This document shows, piece by piece, positions 30,541-40,317 of a DNA stretch of 64,000 nt. The notes below the pieces were generated by a model. The model was not told the origin of the DNA. It searched no databases and saw nothing but the letters and a program-made list of their open reading frames with translations. Made by a program: the position numbers and the translations under genes. Location: positions 13,990-77,989 of the forward strand of contig CAVRBK010000056.1 in NCBI GenBank assembly GCA_963719025.1. Direction: 5' to 3'. Position 1 is the first letter of the stretch, and each line of letters starts with the position of its first letter. The DNA comes from Thiosocius sp963719025 (GTDB lineage: Bacteria > Pseudomonadota > Gammaproteobacteria > Chromatiales > Chromatiaceae).

Positions 30541-31852
30541 TCAGTTGAGCTGTTCGACGCGGATGCGGGTGACCTCGCCCGCCACGGAATCGAGCGCCTC
30601 GATCCCGCGCAGCGCGGCATTCATCTGCGATTCCTGCACCGCCTGCGTGAGCATCACCAGCGGGACCTGGGTCTCGCCTTCTGCCGGTTCCTTCTGCTGC
30701 ATCGCCTCGATACTGATGCCGTGCTCGCTCAGGATACCGGACACGGCCGCGAGCACCCCGGGGCGGTCCTCGACCGTCATCCGCAGGTAGTAGGCGGTCA
30801 CCACGTCGTCCATCGACAGCACCGGCATATCCGACAGTTCTCCCGGCTGGAAGGCCAGGTGCGGGACGCGATTGCCCGGATCCGTGGTCAGCGCACGCGC
30901 CGCATCGATCACGTCGGCCACCACGGCCGATGCGGTCGGCAGCGAACCGGCGCCGGCACCGTAGTACAGCGTCGGGACCGACAGCGTCGCCGTGGACCAG
31001 CACTGCGTTCATGACGCCGTCGACGTTGGCGATCAGGCGACGCTCGGGGATCAGGGTCGGGTGCACGCGCAACTCGATACCCTTCTCGGTCCGGCGGGTC
31101 ACGCCCAGGTGCTTGATGCGGTAACCGAACTGTTCGGCATACTCCACGTCCTGCGGCTCGATCCGGCTGATGCCCTCGGTGTAGCAACGGTCGAACTGCA
31201 GCGGAATGCCAAACGCCAGCGACGCCAGGATCGTCAGCTTGTGCGCCGCATCGATGCCCTCGACGTCGAAGGTCGGATCGGCCTCGGCATAGCCCAGGGC
31301 CTGCGCCTCTGCGAGCACGTCGGCAAAGTCGCGTCCCTTGTCTTTCATCTCGGTGAGGATGAAGTTGCCCGTACCGTTGATGATGCCGGCGATCCAGTCG
31401 ATATGGTTGGCCGCCAGGCCCTCGCGCAGCGCCTTGATGATCGGAATACCGCCGGCCACGGCCGCTTCGAACGCAACCGTCACGCCCTTTTTCTGCGCCG
31501 CCTCGAAGATCTCGTTGCCATGCATGGCGATCAGTGCCTTGTTCGCGGTGACGACATGCTTGCCGTTCTCGATCGCCTTGAGCACCAGCTCGCGCGCCGG
31601 CGAGTAACCACCGATCAGCTCCACGACGATGTCGACCTCGGGGTTATTGACCACGGCGAAGGCATCGTCACACACCTCAACCTTGTCCAGGCCGTCCAGC
31701 CCAGCCGGATCGTAGGCGCGTGCCGCCGCATGTGAGACGACGATATCCCGACCCGCCCGACGCGAAATCTCGGCCGCATTCCGGACAAGCACATTGAGCG
31801 TGCCACCACCAACAGTCCCGAGGCCCAACAGGCCGATCTTTACAGGATTCAA
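30541..31852 (-). CDS. hom: homoserine dehydrogenase (one frameshift)
   Basis: Repaired length is 436 residues. N-terminal NAD(P) motif IGLLGLGTVGGGTLN (residues 6-20), catalytic domain with VVTANKALIAMHG and the substrate region IIKALREGLAANHIDWIAGIINGTGNFIL, and a C-terminal ACT domain (DRPGVLAAVSGILSEHGISI) for threonine feedback. It reduces aspartate semialdehyde to homoserine. The break is in a run of three G (plus strand 30974-30976): deleting one joins HGDAVGP to TLYYGAGAGSLPTASAVVADV. The pathway order alaC-like, hom, RpfE-type, thrC is on one strand. The broken gene would make the cell auxotrophic, so a sequencing error is likely. Confidence 0.93.
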
Positions 31853-31905
31853 AACTTCTCTCCTAACACACGGGGCAAGCCACCAGAGGGTTGTCGCCCG
31901 CTAAA

Positions 31906-33117
31906 CTAATCCGACGACGCGACAACACCGTCACGCCGAAACATTTCCTTGATACCCCGCAGCGCCTGACGCGTACGGTGTTCGTTTTCGATCAGACCAA
32001 AACGTACATGGTCATCGCCGAAGGAACCAAAACCGATGCCGGGCGAGACCGCCACGCGTGCCTCGCGCAGCAGCTTCTTCGAGAACTCCAGCGAACCCAT
32101 CTGTCTGTACGGCTCGGGTATCGGCGCCCACACAAACATGGTCGCCTTCGGTTTTTCAACCGCCCAGCCCATCGCCGTCAGCCCGTCGCACAGCACATCG
32201 CGGCGCCTCTGGTACATGTCGCGAATCTCGGCGACACAGTCCTGCGGCCCTTCCAGCGCGGCAATCGCCGCCACTTGGATCGGGGTGAACATACCGTAGT
32301 CGAGATACGACTTGATCTTGGCCAGGGCGGCGACCAGGGTACGGTTGCCGACCATGAAACCGACCCGCCAGCCGGGCATATTGTAGGTTTTCGACAGCGA
32401 ATAGAACTCAACCGCTATATCCTCCGCGCCAGGCACCTGCAGAATCGACGGTGCCTTGTAACCGTCGAATGAAATTGCGGCGTAGGCCAGATCGTGCACC
32501 ACCCAGATGTTGTGCCGCCGGGCGATCTCGATCACGCGTTCGAAAAACGCCAGGTCGACACACTCGGTGGTCGGATTGCCGGGGAAGTTGACCACCAGCA
32601 TCTTCGGCCGCGGCCAGGATTCATCGATCGCCTTCTGCAACTCCTCGAAGAAATCGTGATCCGGGGTCATCGGCACATGCCGTACATCGGCACCGGCAAT
32701 GATGAAGCCATAGGGATGGATCGGGTAGGCCGGATTCGGCACCAGCACCGAGTCACCCGGCCCCATGCAGGCCAGTGCCAGATGGGCCAGGCCTTCTTTC
32801 GAACCGATGGTCACGATCGCCTGGCTGTCCGGATCCAGATCGACGTCGAACTGATCCTTGTACCAGTTGCAGATCGCCCTCCGCAGACGCGGAATACCAC
32901 GCGACACCGAATAGCGGTGCGTATCGTTTCGCTGCGCCGCCTCGACCAGTTTGTCGACGATATGCTTCGGCGTCGGCTGGTCCGGATTACCCATGCCGAA
33001 ATCGATGATGTCTTCGCCCCGCGCTCGCGCTTCGGCCTTCAACTCGTTCACAATGGCGAACACGTAAGGCGGCAAACGTTTGATTCTGCGGAAATCTTCC
33101 ATTTCGGGAGACGACAC
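31906..33117 (-). CDS. alaC: class I aminotransferase, AlaC-type (alanine transaminase)
   Basis: A 403-residue PLP enzyme starting at a GTG with GAGG seven bases upstream; an alternative ATG is at 33102 (MEDFRRIKRLPPYVF). Fold-type I features are visible: GMGNPDQPTPKHIVDKL at the N-terminus, TIGSKEGLAHL, NFPGNPTTECV, and the PLP-binding lysine in YSLSKTYNMPGWRVGF. The closest family by wording is AlaC/YfdZ, glutamate-pyruvate transaminase. In gammaproteobacteria this gene commonly precedes hom and thrC. It is divergent from the Mth938-family gene. Confidence 0.9.
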   Translation of the reverse strand: MSSPEMEDFRRIKRLPPYVFAIVNELKAEARARGEDIIDFGMGNPDQPTPKHIVDKLVEAAQRNDTHRYSVSRGIPRLRRAICNWYKDQFDVDLDPDSQAIVTIGSKEGLAHLALACMGPGDSVLVPNPAYPIHPYGFIIAGADVRHVPMTPDHDFFEELQKAIDESWPRPKMLVVNFPGNPTTECVDLAFFERVIEIARRHNIWVVHDLAYAAISFDGYKAPSILQVPGAEDIAVEFYSLSKTYNMPGWRVGFMVGNRTLVAALAKIKSYLDYGMFTPIQVAAIAALEGPQDCVAEIRDMYQRRRDVLCDGLTAMGWAVEKPKATMFVWAPIPEPYRQMGSLEFSKKLLREARVAVSPGIGFGSFGDDHVRFGLIENEHRTRQALRGIKEMFRRDGVVASSD

Positions 33118-33159
33118 GGGTAAACCTCGACAACTCAACGGGGCAAAAATGAACCGGTT

Positions 33160-33189
33160 ACGCTACATTAATGGACTTTAAAATGTCAA
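33160..33189 (-). promoter_or_regulatory. possible sigma-70 promoter of the alaC-hom-thrC unit
   Basis: Minus strand: perfect TTGACA (33184-33189), 18-base spacer, TAGCGT (33160-33165). The -10 box is weak (three of six). It lies about 40 bases before the alaC start in a clearly AT-rich stretch. Confidence 0.35.
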
Positions 33190-33206
33190 TAAAATTAGAT
33201 GATTAG

Positions 33207-33222
33207 CCGACACATTTGTCGG
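33207..33222. repeat. inverted repeat CCGACA-N4-TGTCGG
   Basis: A perfect 6-bp inverted repeat with a 4-base loop in the divergent gap between alaC (minus) and the Mth938-family gene (plus), 38 bases before the latter's ATG. It could be an operator or a leader hairpin. No T-run, so not a terminator. Confidence 0.4.
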
Positions 33223-33259
33223 ATCGACGCGGCAGCCTTCATCGCTCGGGTGGACCACC

Positions 33260-33646
33260 ATGAAAATTGCTCTCGAATCAAACACCGGCGTCAATGTGAT
33301 CCGTGGCTACGAACCGGGTGAAGTGCGCATACGGGATCGCCGCTACACGCGCAGCCTGATCGTCTCGGCCACCCGGATCATCGACGACTGGGCAGCCGCT
33401 GCGCCGGACGAATTGCGCGGCCTCTGCATCTGCAGCCCATCGTGCAGCAGTCCACCGGAGGTGTTGATCCTGGGCACCGGCGAGACCCAGGTGTTCCCGC
33501 AACCTGCCACCTTCATGACCCTGATGGATCTCGGTATCGGTTTCGAGGTGATGGATAACGCTGCAGCGTGCCGCACCTACAACATCCTGCTCGGCGAGGA
33601 CCGGAAGGTGGCATTGGCGCTGATCATCTGCGCACCCGAGACATAG
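33260..33646 (+). CDS. Mth938-domain (DUF498/NDUFAF3-like) protein
   Basis: A 128-residue soluble protein. Features of the family are visible: an early NVIRGYEPGEVRI segment, IVSATRIIDDW, VLILGTGETQVFPQP and the late MDNAAACRTYNILLGEDRKVALALI. The human relative NDUFAF3 helps assemble respiratory complex I; the bacterial role is not established. The ATG at 33260 is preceded by a CGGGTGGACCACC stretch. Located between alaC (divergent) and the V/A-ATPase operon (same strand, about 150 bases on). The region 33647-33798 between them shows no gene. Confidence 0.85.
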   Translation: MKIALESNTGVNVIRGYEPGEVRIRDRRYTRSLIVSATRIIDDWAAAAPDELRGLCICSPSCSSPPEVLILGTGETQVFPQPATFMTLMDLGIGFEVMDNAAACRTYNILLGEDRKVALALIICAPET

Positions 33647-33798
33647 GGACCAAGCGACGCAATCCGGCAACACACAAGCGTCCGAATGAGCGGCTATGAT
33701 ACAGGTCAACAAAGCCTGTTTATGTCGCCCGCCCGACCTGGGCGAAGGCTAGACTAGGGCCTGATCAACGACCACCCCAGAAATGAGAATTTTCCATC

Positions 33799-34130
33799 GT
33801 GGATGACACCCTGAAGCAGCTGCTGGCCGACCGAGAACGGCCGCCAGCGAGCTGGTTGAGAAAGCCCAGGCCGATAGTGAACGGCTTATCCAGACCGCGT
33901 TACAAGATGCCCGCCAGCAGGAAGAGCGCTTTGAAGGTCGGATTCCCGGACTGCACGCCTCCTTCCTGGAGAAATCCGACCAACGGGCCAAGCAGACCGT
34001 GGCCGAAATGGAACGCCGCTTCCAGGAGCGTCTCGGTCAACTGCGCGATGCCGCCGAATCCAACGAGACCGCGGCACTCGAGGCGGCGTTCAGCGAACTG
34101 CTTGGCGAGGGCGACGCAGGCACGCTGTGA
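33799..34130 (+). CDS. atpH: V/A-type ATPase G/H-type stalk subunit (two frameshifts)
   Basis: Repaired length is 109 residues: GTG start, then DTLKQLLAAETAASELV followed by EKAQADSERLIQTALQDARQ, a long charged helix typical of the peripheral-stalk G/H subunit that pairs with E. Two extra bases near 33830 and 33837 break the frame; removing them restores LLAAETAASELVEKA. The first codons and exact start are less certain because of these errors. It overlaps the next gene (C) by four bases, as TGA/GTG. First gene of the operon. Confidence 0.7.
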
Positions 34131-35161
34131 GCAGAATCGCCGACCAAGCCTACCTGCGTACCCGGCTTGCGATCCTGAGCACCAATCTCATGGGTCGGAA
34201 AAAACTGCGCGGACTCGCCGACCTGCCTTTCGACGAATTTGCCAAGGCCAGCGGGCTCGACGAGATCAGCGGCATGAGCAATGGCGCGCGACTCGAGGCC
34301 TACGAACGCTCCCTGATGCAGACCTGGCTCGACGAGCTCGGCGCCCTGCTCCGCCCGCTCGGTGGCTCGGCGCGCCGCCTGCTGATTCAGTGGGCCAGCC
34401 GCTACGAGTTGCTGAATATAAAGGTGCTGGTCCGCGGCAAGATGGGCCAGCTGCCGAACGAACTGATCGAGCAGAGCCTGTTCAGGCTGCCGAGCTTTCT
34501 CAGCCTGAATCACGACGAGTTGCTCAACACCGACAGCGTCCCGGAATTGCTGCGCCAGCTGCAGAAGACCCGCTACCGGCGGATCGCCACCCAGGCCCTG
34601 CGCCGTTACGAGGAAAGGCCCGACCCGTTCCTGCTCGATGCCACGCTCGACCAGCAGTTTTACGGCGAGATGATCGATCGCGCCCGGCAGCTGACCAGCA
34701 CTGACCGCGAGGCGATCCTCAACCTGATCGGACGTATCGTCGACCGCCACAACCTGGTCTGGAGCCTGCGCTACCGCTACAACTACGGTCTGCAGCCGAG
34801 CGAGGTGCTGTACCTCGCGATCGATGGCGGTCGCGCGGTGAACCGCGATGTGCTGCAACAGATCGTCAATGCCGACACCCTTGCCGATGCCCTCAAGCGA
34901 CTGCCGCATGGCCTGCTCGGCGAGCGTCCGGTCCCAGACCAGATCACCCTGATCGAGGCAGCAATGCGCAGCGACCTGCAGACCCATGCACAGGGGCTGA
35001 TGCGACGCAGCCCGTCGGTACTGACCAGCGTCCTTGCCTACCTGGTCGCGCGGCATGGCGAGATCACCACGCTGTATGCGATCGCCCATGCGCGCGTGCA
35101 TGGCGTGAGTGACGAACTGCTGCGCGAGGCACTCGACCCCCTGCACGAGGATGCCGCCTGA
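34127..35161 (+). CDS. atpC: V/A-type ATPase subunit C
   Basis: A 344-residue, mostly helical protein of the vATP-synt AC39 family. It is the socket between the central stalk (D/F) and the membrane rotor (K ring). Visible family traits are DQAYLRTRLAILSTNLMGR at the start, IDRARQLTSTDREAILNLIGRIVDRHNL in the middle and LRYRYNYGLQPSEVLYLAI. It begins with GTG overlapping the stop of the H subunit and ends with TGATG shared with the I subunit start. No frameshift. Position in the operon (between H and I) supports the call. Confidence 0.82.
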   Translation: MSRIADQAYLRTRLAILSTNLMGRKKLRGLADLPFDEFAKASGLDEISGMSNGARLEAYERSLMQTWLDELGALLRPLGGSARRLLIQWASRYELLNIKVLVRGKMGQLPNELIEQSLFRLPSFLSLNHDELLNTDSVPELLRQLQKTRYRRIATQALRRYEERPDPFLLDATLDQQFYGEMIDRARQLTSTDREAILNLIGRIVDRHNLVWSLRYRYNYGLQPSEVLYLAIDGGRAVNRDVLQQIVNADTLADALKRLPHGLLGERPVPDQITLIEAAMRSDLQTHAQGLMRRSPSVLTSVLAYLVARHGEITTLYAIAHARVHGVSDELLREALDPLHEDAA

Positions 35162-37066
35162 TGCGCGCCGGAATCGACATGCGGCACATCACGGTCACCC
35201 TGATGCGTGAAGATCTGCCGCGCGCCAGCCTGCTGCTCGCCGAGATGGCAGACCTTCGCACCGGATGAACGACCGGTGCTCGAATCGGAACTGCCGGAGA
35301 TTCCCGGTGCGAGCTTCCGCACGCGCATCCGCCGTGCCTGGGGCCACCTCGATCGCCTGACGGCGCTGTTTGAACAACTGCCCTCACCGGGGCCGAACAA
35401 TGCCGGTGATGGCCCTGCATCGTGAACAGGTGATCGAGACAGACCGCTGGCTCACCGAGGCCTGGCAACAGTGCGCGCCGTGGGAAGAGGCGCTGCACGC
35501 ACTCGATGACCGGTTTCGCGAACTCACCCAACTGGAGCAGTCGCTCGAGGATTTTGCCGATCTGGATATCGACCTCGGTCGTCTGCAGGGCGAGCATGCC
35601 CATCTCGACCTGCGCATCGGTGCGATCCCGGCCGACAACCTGGCCCGCCTGCGCGATATCCTGTTGCTGTCGGATCACCTGATCCTGAACGTTGCCGGCG
35701 AAGGCGAAGGTGAGACTTTGCGCCTGCTGGTCGCCGGTCGCAAAGAGAGCGCCGATGTACTCGACAGCGTCCTGCACGCCGCCGCTTTCCAGCCGCTGAC
35801 GATCCCGAAAAGCTTCGACGACGATCCCGAGACACTGCGCAGGGAACTGCATGACCGGCGCCTGCAACTGGAGCAGGAACAGGCCCAGATCAGGCTTCAG
35901 ATGACCAACTGGGTCGACAGCAACCGCGACCAGCTGCTGCACGCACGGCAATTGCTCGAGGCGGCAGAGCCCTATGTCAATGTGCGCAGTGCCGCGCGCT
36001 CGCGCGGCCCGCTGGCGGCACTGCAGGGCTGGATGCCGGACAGCAGCCTCGAGACCGTGCAGAAAAAGCTGAGCGAAAGCCTTGCCCTGCCCTTCGTCCT
36101 CGAATCACGGCGGCCGCGCAACGACGAAAAACACCTGGTACCGGTGCCTGAAAGCGGCAACGGGGGCATTGCGCCCCTTCGCCTCGCTGGTGCAGCAATA
36201 CGGGGTACCGCGGTTCGGCGAGTTCGATCCCACCATACTGTTCGCCGTCACCTTCGTGGCAATGTTCGGCATGATGTTCGGCGATGTCGGGACATGGCGC
36301 GGTCATCATCGTTCTGGGGCTGATCCTGCGTCACAAGCTCAAGGCATACACCTACCTGTTCGCCCTGGCCGGCGCATCGTCCATGCTGTTCGGCTGGCTT
36401 TACGGCAGCGTGTTCGGCGTCGAGCACTGGCTGCATCCGCTGTGGATCGCGCCGATGTCCGACCCGATCTACATGCTCACGGTCGCGCTCGCCTGGGGGG
36501 TCGCCTTCCTGACACTGGGCTCGATCATCGCGATCACCAACCGCATGTTGTCGGGCGACCAGATGGGGGCATTGTTTGGACCCGGGGGACTGATTTCGCT
36601 GGTCATGTATCTTGCGTTGCTCGGCGGTTTCGTGAACATGGCGCAGGGCGGCAAGTTCCCGCTGGAGGCCACCGTGATGACCACCCTGACCCTCGGCGTA
36701 CTGACGATCTATCAATGGCGACATGCCGAGGGATCCTTCGGTGAGCGTGTTTTCACCACGATCATCGAGACCTTCGAGATCGTCAACGGCTACCTCGCCA
36801 GCTCACTGTCTTTCCTGCGCGTTGCCGCCTTCAGCCTGAACCATGTCGCGCTGTCGCTTGCGGTATTCACCCTGGCCGACGGCATGGGCATTTTCGGACA
36901 CTGGATAACGCTGATTCTCGGCAACATATTCATCATCGTCCTCGAGGGCACGATCGTGACCATCCAGACCCTGCGTCTCGAATACTACGAAGGTTTTTCG
37001 CGTTACTTCTACGGTGACGGCACCCCTTTTCGGCCGCTACGCGTCGGCCGCACTCTAACCCGCTGA
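35161..37066 (+). CDS. atpI: V/A-type ATPase membrane subunit I (four frameshifts)
   Basis: Repaired length is 633 residues. The soluble N-terminal half begins RHITVTLMREDLPRASLLLAEM and is rich in coiled coil. The hallmark stretch LRPFASLVQQYGVPRFGEFDPTILF leads into MFGMMFGDVGHGAVIIVLGLILR and at least six further membrane segments, ending with SLSFLRVAAFSLNHVALSLAV and TIQTLRLEYYEGFSRYF. Subunit I (a-type) forms the ion half-channels against the K ring. Breaks near 35251, 35391 (GGGG), 36164 (GGGGG) and 36290 (GGG) each have one base too many. Four removals give a whole number of codons. Confidence 0.88.
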
Positions 37067-37079
37067 TTCAGGAGCACCC

Positions 37080-37532
37080 ATGACGACCATCATCACCCTA
37101 CTCACCACTGCGCTGCTGGGAATGATTGCGACCGGCATCTACCTGCACTTCCGTCCGCTCGAGGCGGCACGCGCACGGCGCCTGTTCAAGCCGACGATCG
37201 GGCTCAACCTTGCCCTGTTCATCGGCGCGCAGTTTGCGATCGTCATTCTCGGCGTGGGCGATGCCTTCGCTGCCGCCGAGGTAGAAGGCGCAATCGCCGG
37301 CCCGACCGAGATCAGCGTGGGCATGGGCCTCGCCTTTATCGGTATCGCGCTGCCAACCGCGTTCAGTACCGTGGGTGCCGGTCTCGCGGTCGGCCCGATC
37401 GGTGCCGCCGCACTGGCCGCGGTATCCGAAAAACCGGAGATGTTTGGCCGCACCCTGGTATACCTGGGCCTGGCTGAAGGTATCGCGATCTACGGCCTGG
37501 TCCTGTCGATTCTGCTGCTCAACCGGGTCTGA
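37080..37532 (+). CDS. atpK: V/A-type ATPase rotor subunit K (c-type proteolipid)
   Basis: A 150-residue, very hydrophobic protein with four predicted membrane helices. The second hairpin is the usual c subunit: ISVGMGLAFIGIALPTAFSTV, then GAAALAAVSEKPEMFGRTLV and YLGLAEGIAIYGLVLSILLL with the ion-binding Glu. The first pair (ITLLTTALLGMIATGIYL and GLNLALFIGAQFAIVILGVGD) has no membrane carboxylate. Each subunit therefore has four helices and one ion site. The first pair may instead be a leader or a separate anchor. Ion type (H+ or Na+) cannot be decided. It follows I by 13 bases, with CAGGAG before the ATG. Confidence 0.85.
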   Translation: MTTIITLLTTALLGMIATGIYLHFRPLEAARARRLFKPTIGLNLALFIGAQFAIVILGVGDAFAAAEVEGAIAGPTEISVGMGLAFIGIALPTAFSTVGAGLAVGPIGAAALAAVSEKPEMFGRTLVYLGLAEGIAIYGLVLSILLLNRV

Positions 37533-37537
37533 ATCGA

Positions 37538-37861
37538 ATGGAACAGACACGCCAGTTATTTTTTGGCGAGGCTACCCTTGCCACTGGATTTCGCCTGGCC
37601 GGTTTCGAGGTATACCCGGATGCGGACATCCAACAGCTCGATAGCATGCTTGGCGAACTGCGCGCGAAGCGCACGCCGGCATTCGTCGTGATCGACCAGG
37701 AACTGGCGGCGTCAGACAGTAAACAATTACAGATCGTACGAAACGAGGGCGGACGCATCCTGTTGACCCAGGTGCCTCCATTGACACATCCCGAGCAGAT
37801 GACGAGTTCTGTCGATGAGCGAATCCAGCAACTCCTTGGGCTGGATGGAGACAACGCATGA
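37538..37861 (+). CDS. atpF: V/A-type ATPase subunit F
   Basis: A 107-residue Rossmann-like protein of the central stalk. The pattern GEATLATGFRLAGFEVYPD, TPAFVVIDQELA and GGRILLTQVPPLTHPEQM fits the F subunit. It caps D and couples rotation to A3B3. It starts six bases after K and its stop overlaps the E start as ATGA. The N-terminal nine residues precede the usual Gly start of the domain. Confidence 0.8.
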   Translation: MEQTRQLFFGEATLATGFRLAGFEVYPDADIQQLDSMLGELRAKRTPAFVVIDQELAASDSKQLQIVRNEGGRILLTQVPPLTHPEQMTSSVDERIQQLLGLDGDNA

Positions 37862-38521
37862 CTCAGACCGGATCATCCCAGCTGGCGGCACTGGAAGAGG
37901 CAATAATGACCCGCGCCGAGCGAGTTGGCGCAGGAGTTTCATGAAAAGGCCGATCGTCAACGTGACAATATCCTGCGCGAGTCGGCCGAGCGCCTGCACC
38001 TGGCAGAGGAACGCGAGGTGCTGGTCGCCAAGGCCGAGGCAGAACGCCTGTTCCGCCGCGTCACCCAGGCCAGCGAATTGAAAATGCAGGGGCGACTCGA
38101 CCAGTTGCGCTGGGAGATGGTGCAGACCGTGCAGTCACAGTTGGCCGATCGCATGCGTGCGATGTGCAGCGACCGCAACCGCTATCGCGGCTGGCTGAAG
38201 AAAATGATCGGCGAAGCCGCCGAGCGCCTGCCCGAGGGAGAGCTTACGGCCGAAGCCAATAGAGAAGACCATGAATGGCTGAGTGGCGAGTGGTCCGCGC
38301 TGGTCGCCGAGGCCGCGCCCGGGCGTACTATCCATCTGGCCGACACCCCGATCTGGGGCACCGGCGGGCTGAAGATCCGCACGCTCGACAAGAGCGCCCA
38401 GGTCGACAACCGCTTCGAAGGCCGGCTCGCCCGGTTTGAGGCGAAGATCCAGCGCGCAATCCTGCAGCGACTCTTCCCCAACGATATCAACGCGAGTGCG
38501 CGCAGCGGAGGCCCGCAATGA
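37858..38521 (+). CDS. atpE: V/A-type ATPase peripheral-stalk subunit E (one frameshift)
   Basis: Repaired length is 220 residues. A long charged helix (ADRQRDNILRESAERLHLAE ... LVAKAEAERLFRRV) precedes a C-terminal globular domain (PGRTIHLADTPIWGTGGLKI), the layout of E subunits, which pair with the G/H helix in the stator. One extra base near 37923 breaks MTRAER from LAQEFHEKADRQ. The ATG overlaps the F stop and the TGA overlaps the A start, so all these genes are translationally coupled. The ordering F-E-A is unusual but internally consistent. Confidence 0.8.
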
Positions 38522-40317
38522 CTGATGAAGCACGCGGCGGCCATATCCGTGAGATCAATGGCCCCATTCTGCGCATCCACATGCCAGGTGGCCGAAACGG
38601 TGAACAGGTCCGTATCGGCAGCCTCGATATCGTCGGTGAGATCATCGCCCTCGAGGGTGAAGACGCCATCGTGCAGGCCTACGAATCGACCGATGGCCTG
38701 CGCCCGGGCGAATCTGTCGAGGGTCTCGGTCATCCGCTGACCGTTGAACTCGGTCCCGGCCTGCTGGAAGGCATCTTCGACGGTGTGCAACGTCCGCTGG
38801 CAGAGATCGCCGAACTTTCCGGCGATTACATTCCGCGTGGTCTGCGCATCGACTCGCTGGATCGTGAACGTGCCTGGTCTTTCGAACCGATTGACGATCT
38901 CGAGCCCGGTAGCCGGGTCGAGGGCGGTACCCGACTGGGCACGGTCGCGGAGACCGAGACCATAGAACACCGGGTGCTGGTCCCGCCGGATGTGGCCGGC
39001 GAGTTGATCGACCTGGCACCGGCCGGCGAGTACACCCTGGAAAAGACCATCGCCCGGGTACGCGCAGCCGATGGCAAGGTGCGCAAACTGAAACTGTACC
39101 ACCGATGGCCGGTACGCCAGCCACGCCCGTACAAAAAGCGTGACCACGGGGTCGAACCGCTGATCACCGGACAACGCATTCTCGACACCTTCTTCCCCCT
39201 GCTGAAGGGCGGCAAGGGCGCGGTGCCTGGCCCCTTCGGGGCCGGCAAGACCATGGTCCAGCAACAGGTTGCGCGCTGGTCAAATGCGGATATCGTGATC
39301 TACGTGGGCTGCGGCGAACGCGGCAACGAACTCGTCGACGTACTGGAGAGCTTCCCGCAACTCGAGGACCCGAATACCGGACGCGGCATGATGGAGCGAA
39401 CCCTGCTGGTCGCCAACACCTCGAACATGCCGGTGGTGGCACGTGAGGCATCGATCTACGTCGGTATGACCATGGCGGAGTACTTCCGTGACCAGGGCTA
39501 CGACGTGGTCATGCTGGCCGATTCGACCTCGCGCTGGGCCGAAGCGCTGCGCGAAGTGGCTGGCCGACTCGGCCATATGCCGGTCGAGGAAGGCTATCCG
39601 GCCTATCTCGGCTCACGCCTGGCCGCCGTGTACGAACGTGCCGGCCGGGTCGAGACGCTCGACGGCGAGCGTGGTTCGGTCACCCTGATTGGTGCGGTAT
39701 CGCCACCCGGTGGGGATTTCTCCGAGCCGGTAACCAGCCATACCAAAGAGATCATCCAGACCTTCTGGGCGCTGTCCAAGGAACTGGCCGATGCGCGCCA
39801 CTACCCCTCGGTGGATTGGGTCGATAGCTTCTCGCAGGATGTGCCGGTCGCGGCCGGATGGTGGGCAAAGAACATCAATGGTGCCTGGGCAAAGCGGCGC
39901 GGCGAGGCGCTGTCGTTGCTGGCGCGTGATGCGGAGCTGTCGCGCATCGTCAACCTGGTCGGGCCAGAGGCACTGTCATCCGCCCAGCGCTGGGAGCTGG
40001 AAGGCGCCTCGCTGGTCAAAGAGGCCGTGCTGCAACAGAGCGCGCTGGATGATACGGACAGCTATTGCTCACCGCAGAAACAGTTCCAACTGCTCGAACT
40101 GGTGATGCAGGTCTTCGATCAGGGCCGTGAACTGATCACCCTCGGGGCACCGGTCCAGGAACTGGCCGATCACCCGGTGATGGCCCGCATCCGCCGAGCG
40201 AAATCCACCTGGCGCAGCGAAGAGAGCGAAGACCTCGCCAGTTTCTCCAGCGAAGTCTATGAGGCATTCGCCATGCTGCGCAGCGAATATGCCTCAACCC
40301 AGGAGACCGCCACATGA
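38518..40317 (+). CDS. atpA: V/A-type ATPase catalytic subunit A
   Basis: A 599-residue subunit. The P-loop GPFGAGKTMVQQQVARW lies near residues 238-254; GGKGAVPGPFGAGKT and CGERGNELVDVLESFPQL are signature stretches. The N-terminal beta-barrel (HIREINGPILRIHMPGG) and the non-homologous insert of V-type A subunits (about residues 110-200) separate it from F-type beta. It binds and hydrolyses ATP in the A3B3 hexamer; the enzyme may also run in reverse. The start overlaps the E stop by four bases. No frameshift. Confidence 0.97.
   Translation: MTDEARGGHIREINGPILRIHMPGGRNGEQVRIGSLDIVGEIIALEGEDAIVQAYESTDGLRPGESVEGLGHPLTVELGPGLLEGIFDGVQRPLAEIAELSGDYIPRGLRIDSLDRERAWSFEPIDDLEPGSRVEGGTRLGTVAETETIEHRVLVPPDVAGELIDLAPAGEYTLEKTIARVRAADGKVRKLKLYHRWPVRQPRPYKKRDHGVEPLITGQRILDTFFPLLKGGKGAVPGPFGAGKTMVQQQVARWSNADIVIYVGCGERGNELVDVLESFPQLEDPNTGRGMMERTLLVANTSNMPVVAREASIYVGMTMAEYFRDQGYDVVMLADSTSRWAEALREVAGRLGHMPVEEGYPAYLGSRLAAVYERAGRVETLDGERGSVTLIGAVSPPGGDFSEPVTSHTKEIIQTFWALSKELADARHYPSVDWVDSFSQDVPVAAGWWAKNINGAWAKRRGEALSLLARDAELSRIVNLVGPEALSSAQRWELEGASLVKEAVLQQSALDDTDSYCSPQKQFQLLELVMQVFDQGRELITLGAPVQELADHPVMARIRRAKSTWRSEESEDLASFSSEVYEAFAMLRSEYASTQETAT

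Noticed and set aside
33837..38521. Programmed frameshifting in V-ATPase genes
   Set aside because: No slippery heptamer with a downstream pseudoknot is seen, the same surplus-base pattern occurs in unrelated genes, and one gene (atpI) would need four events.
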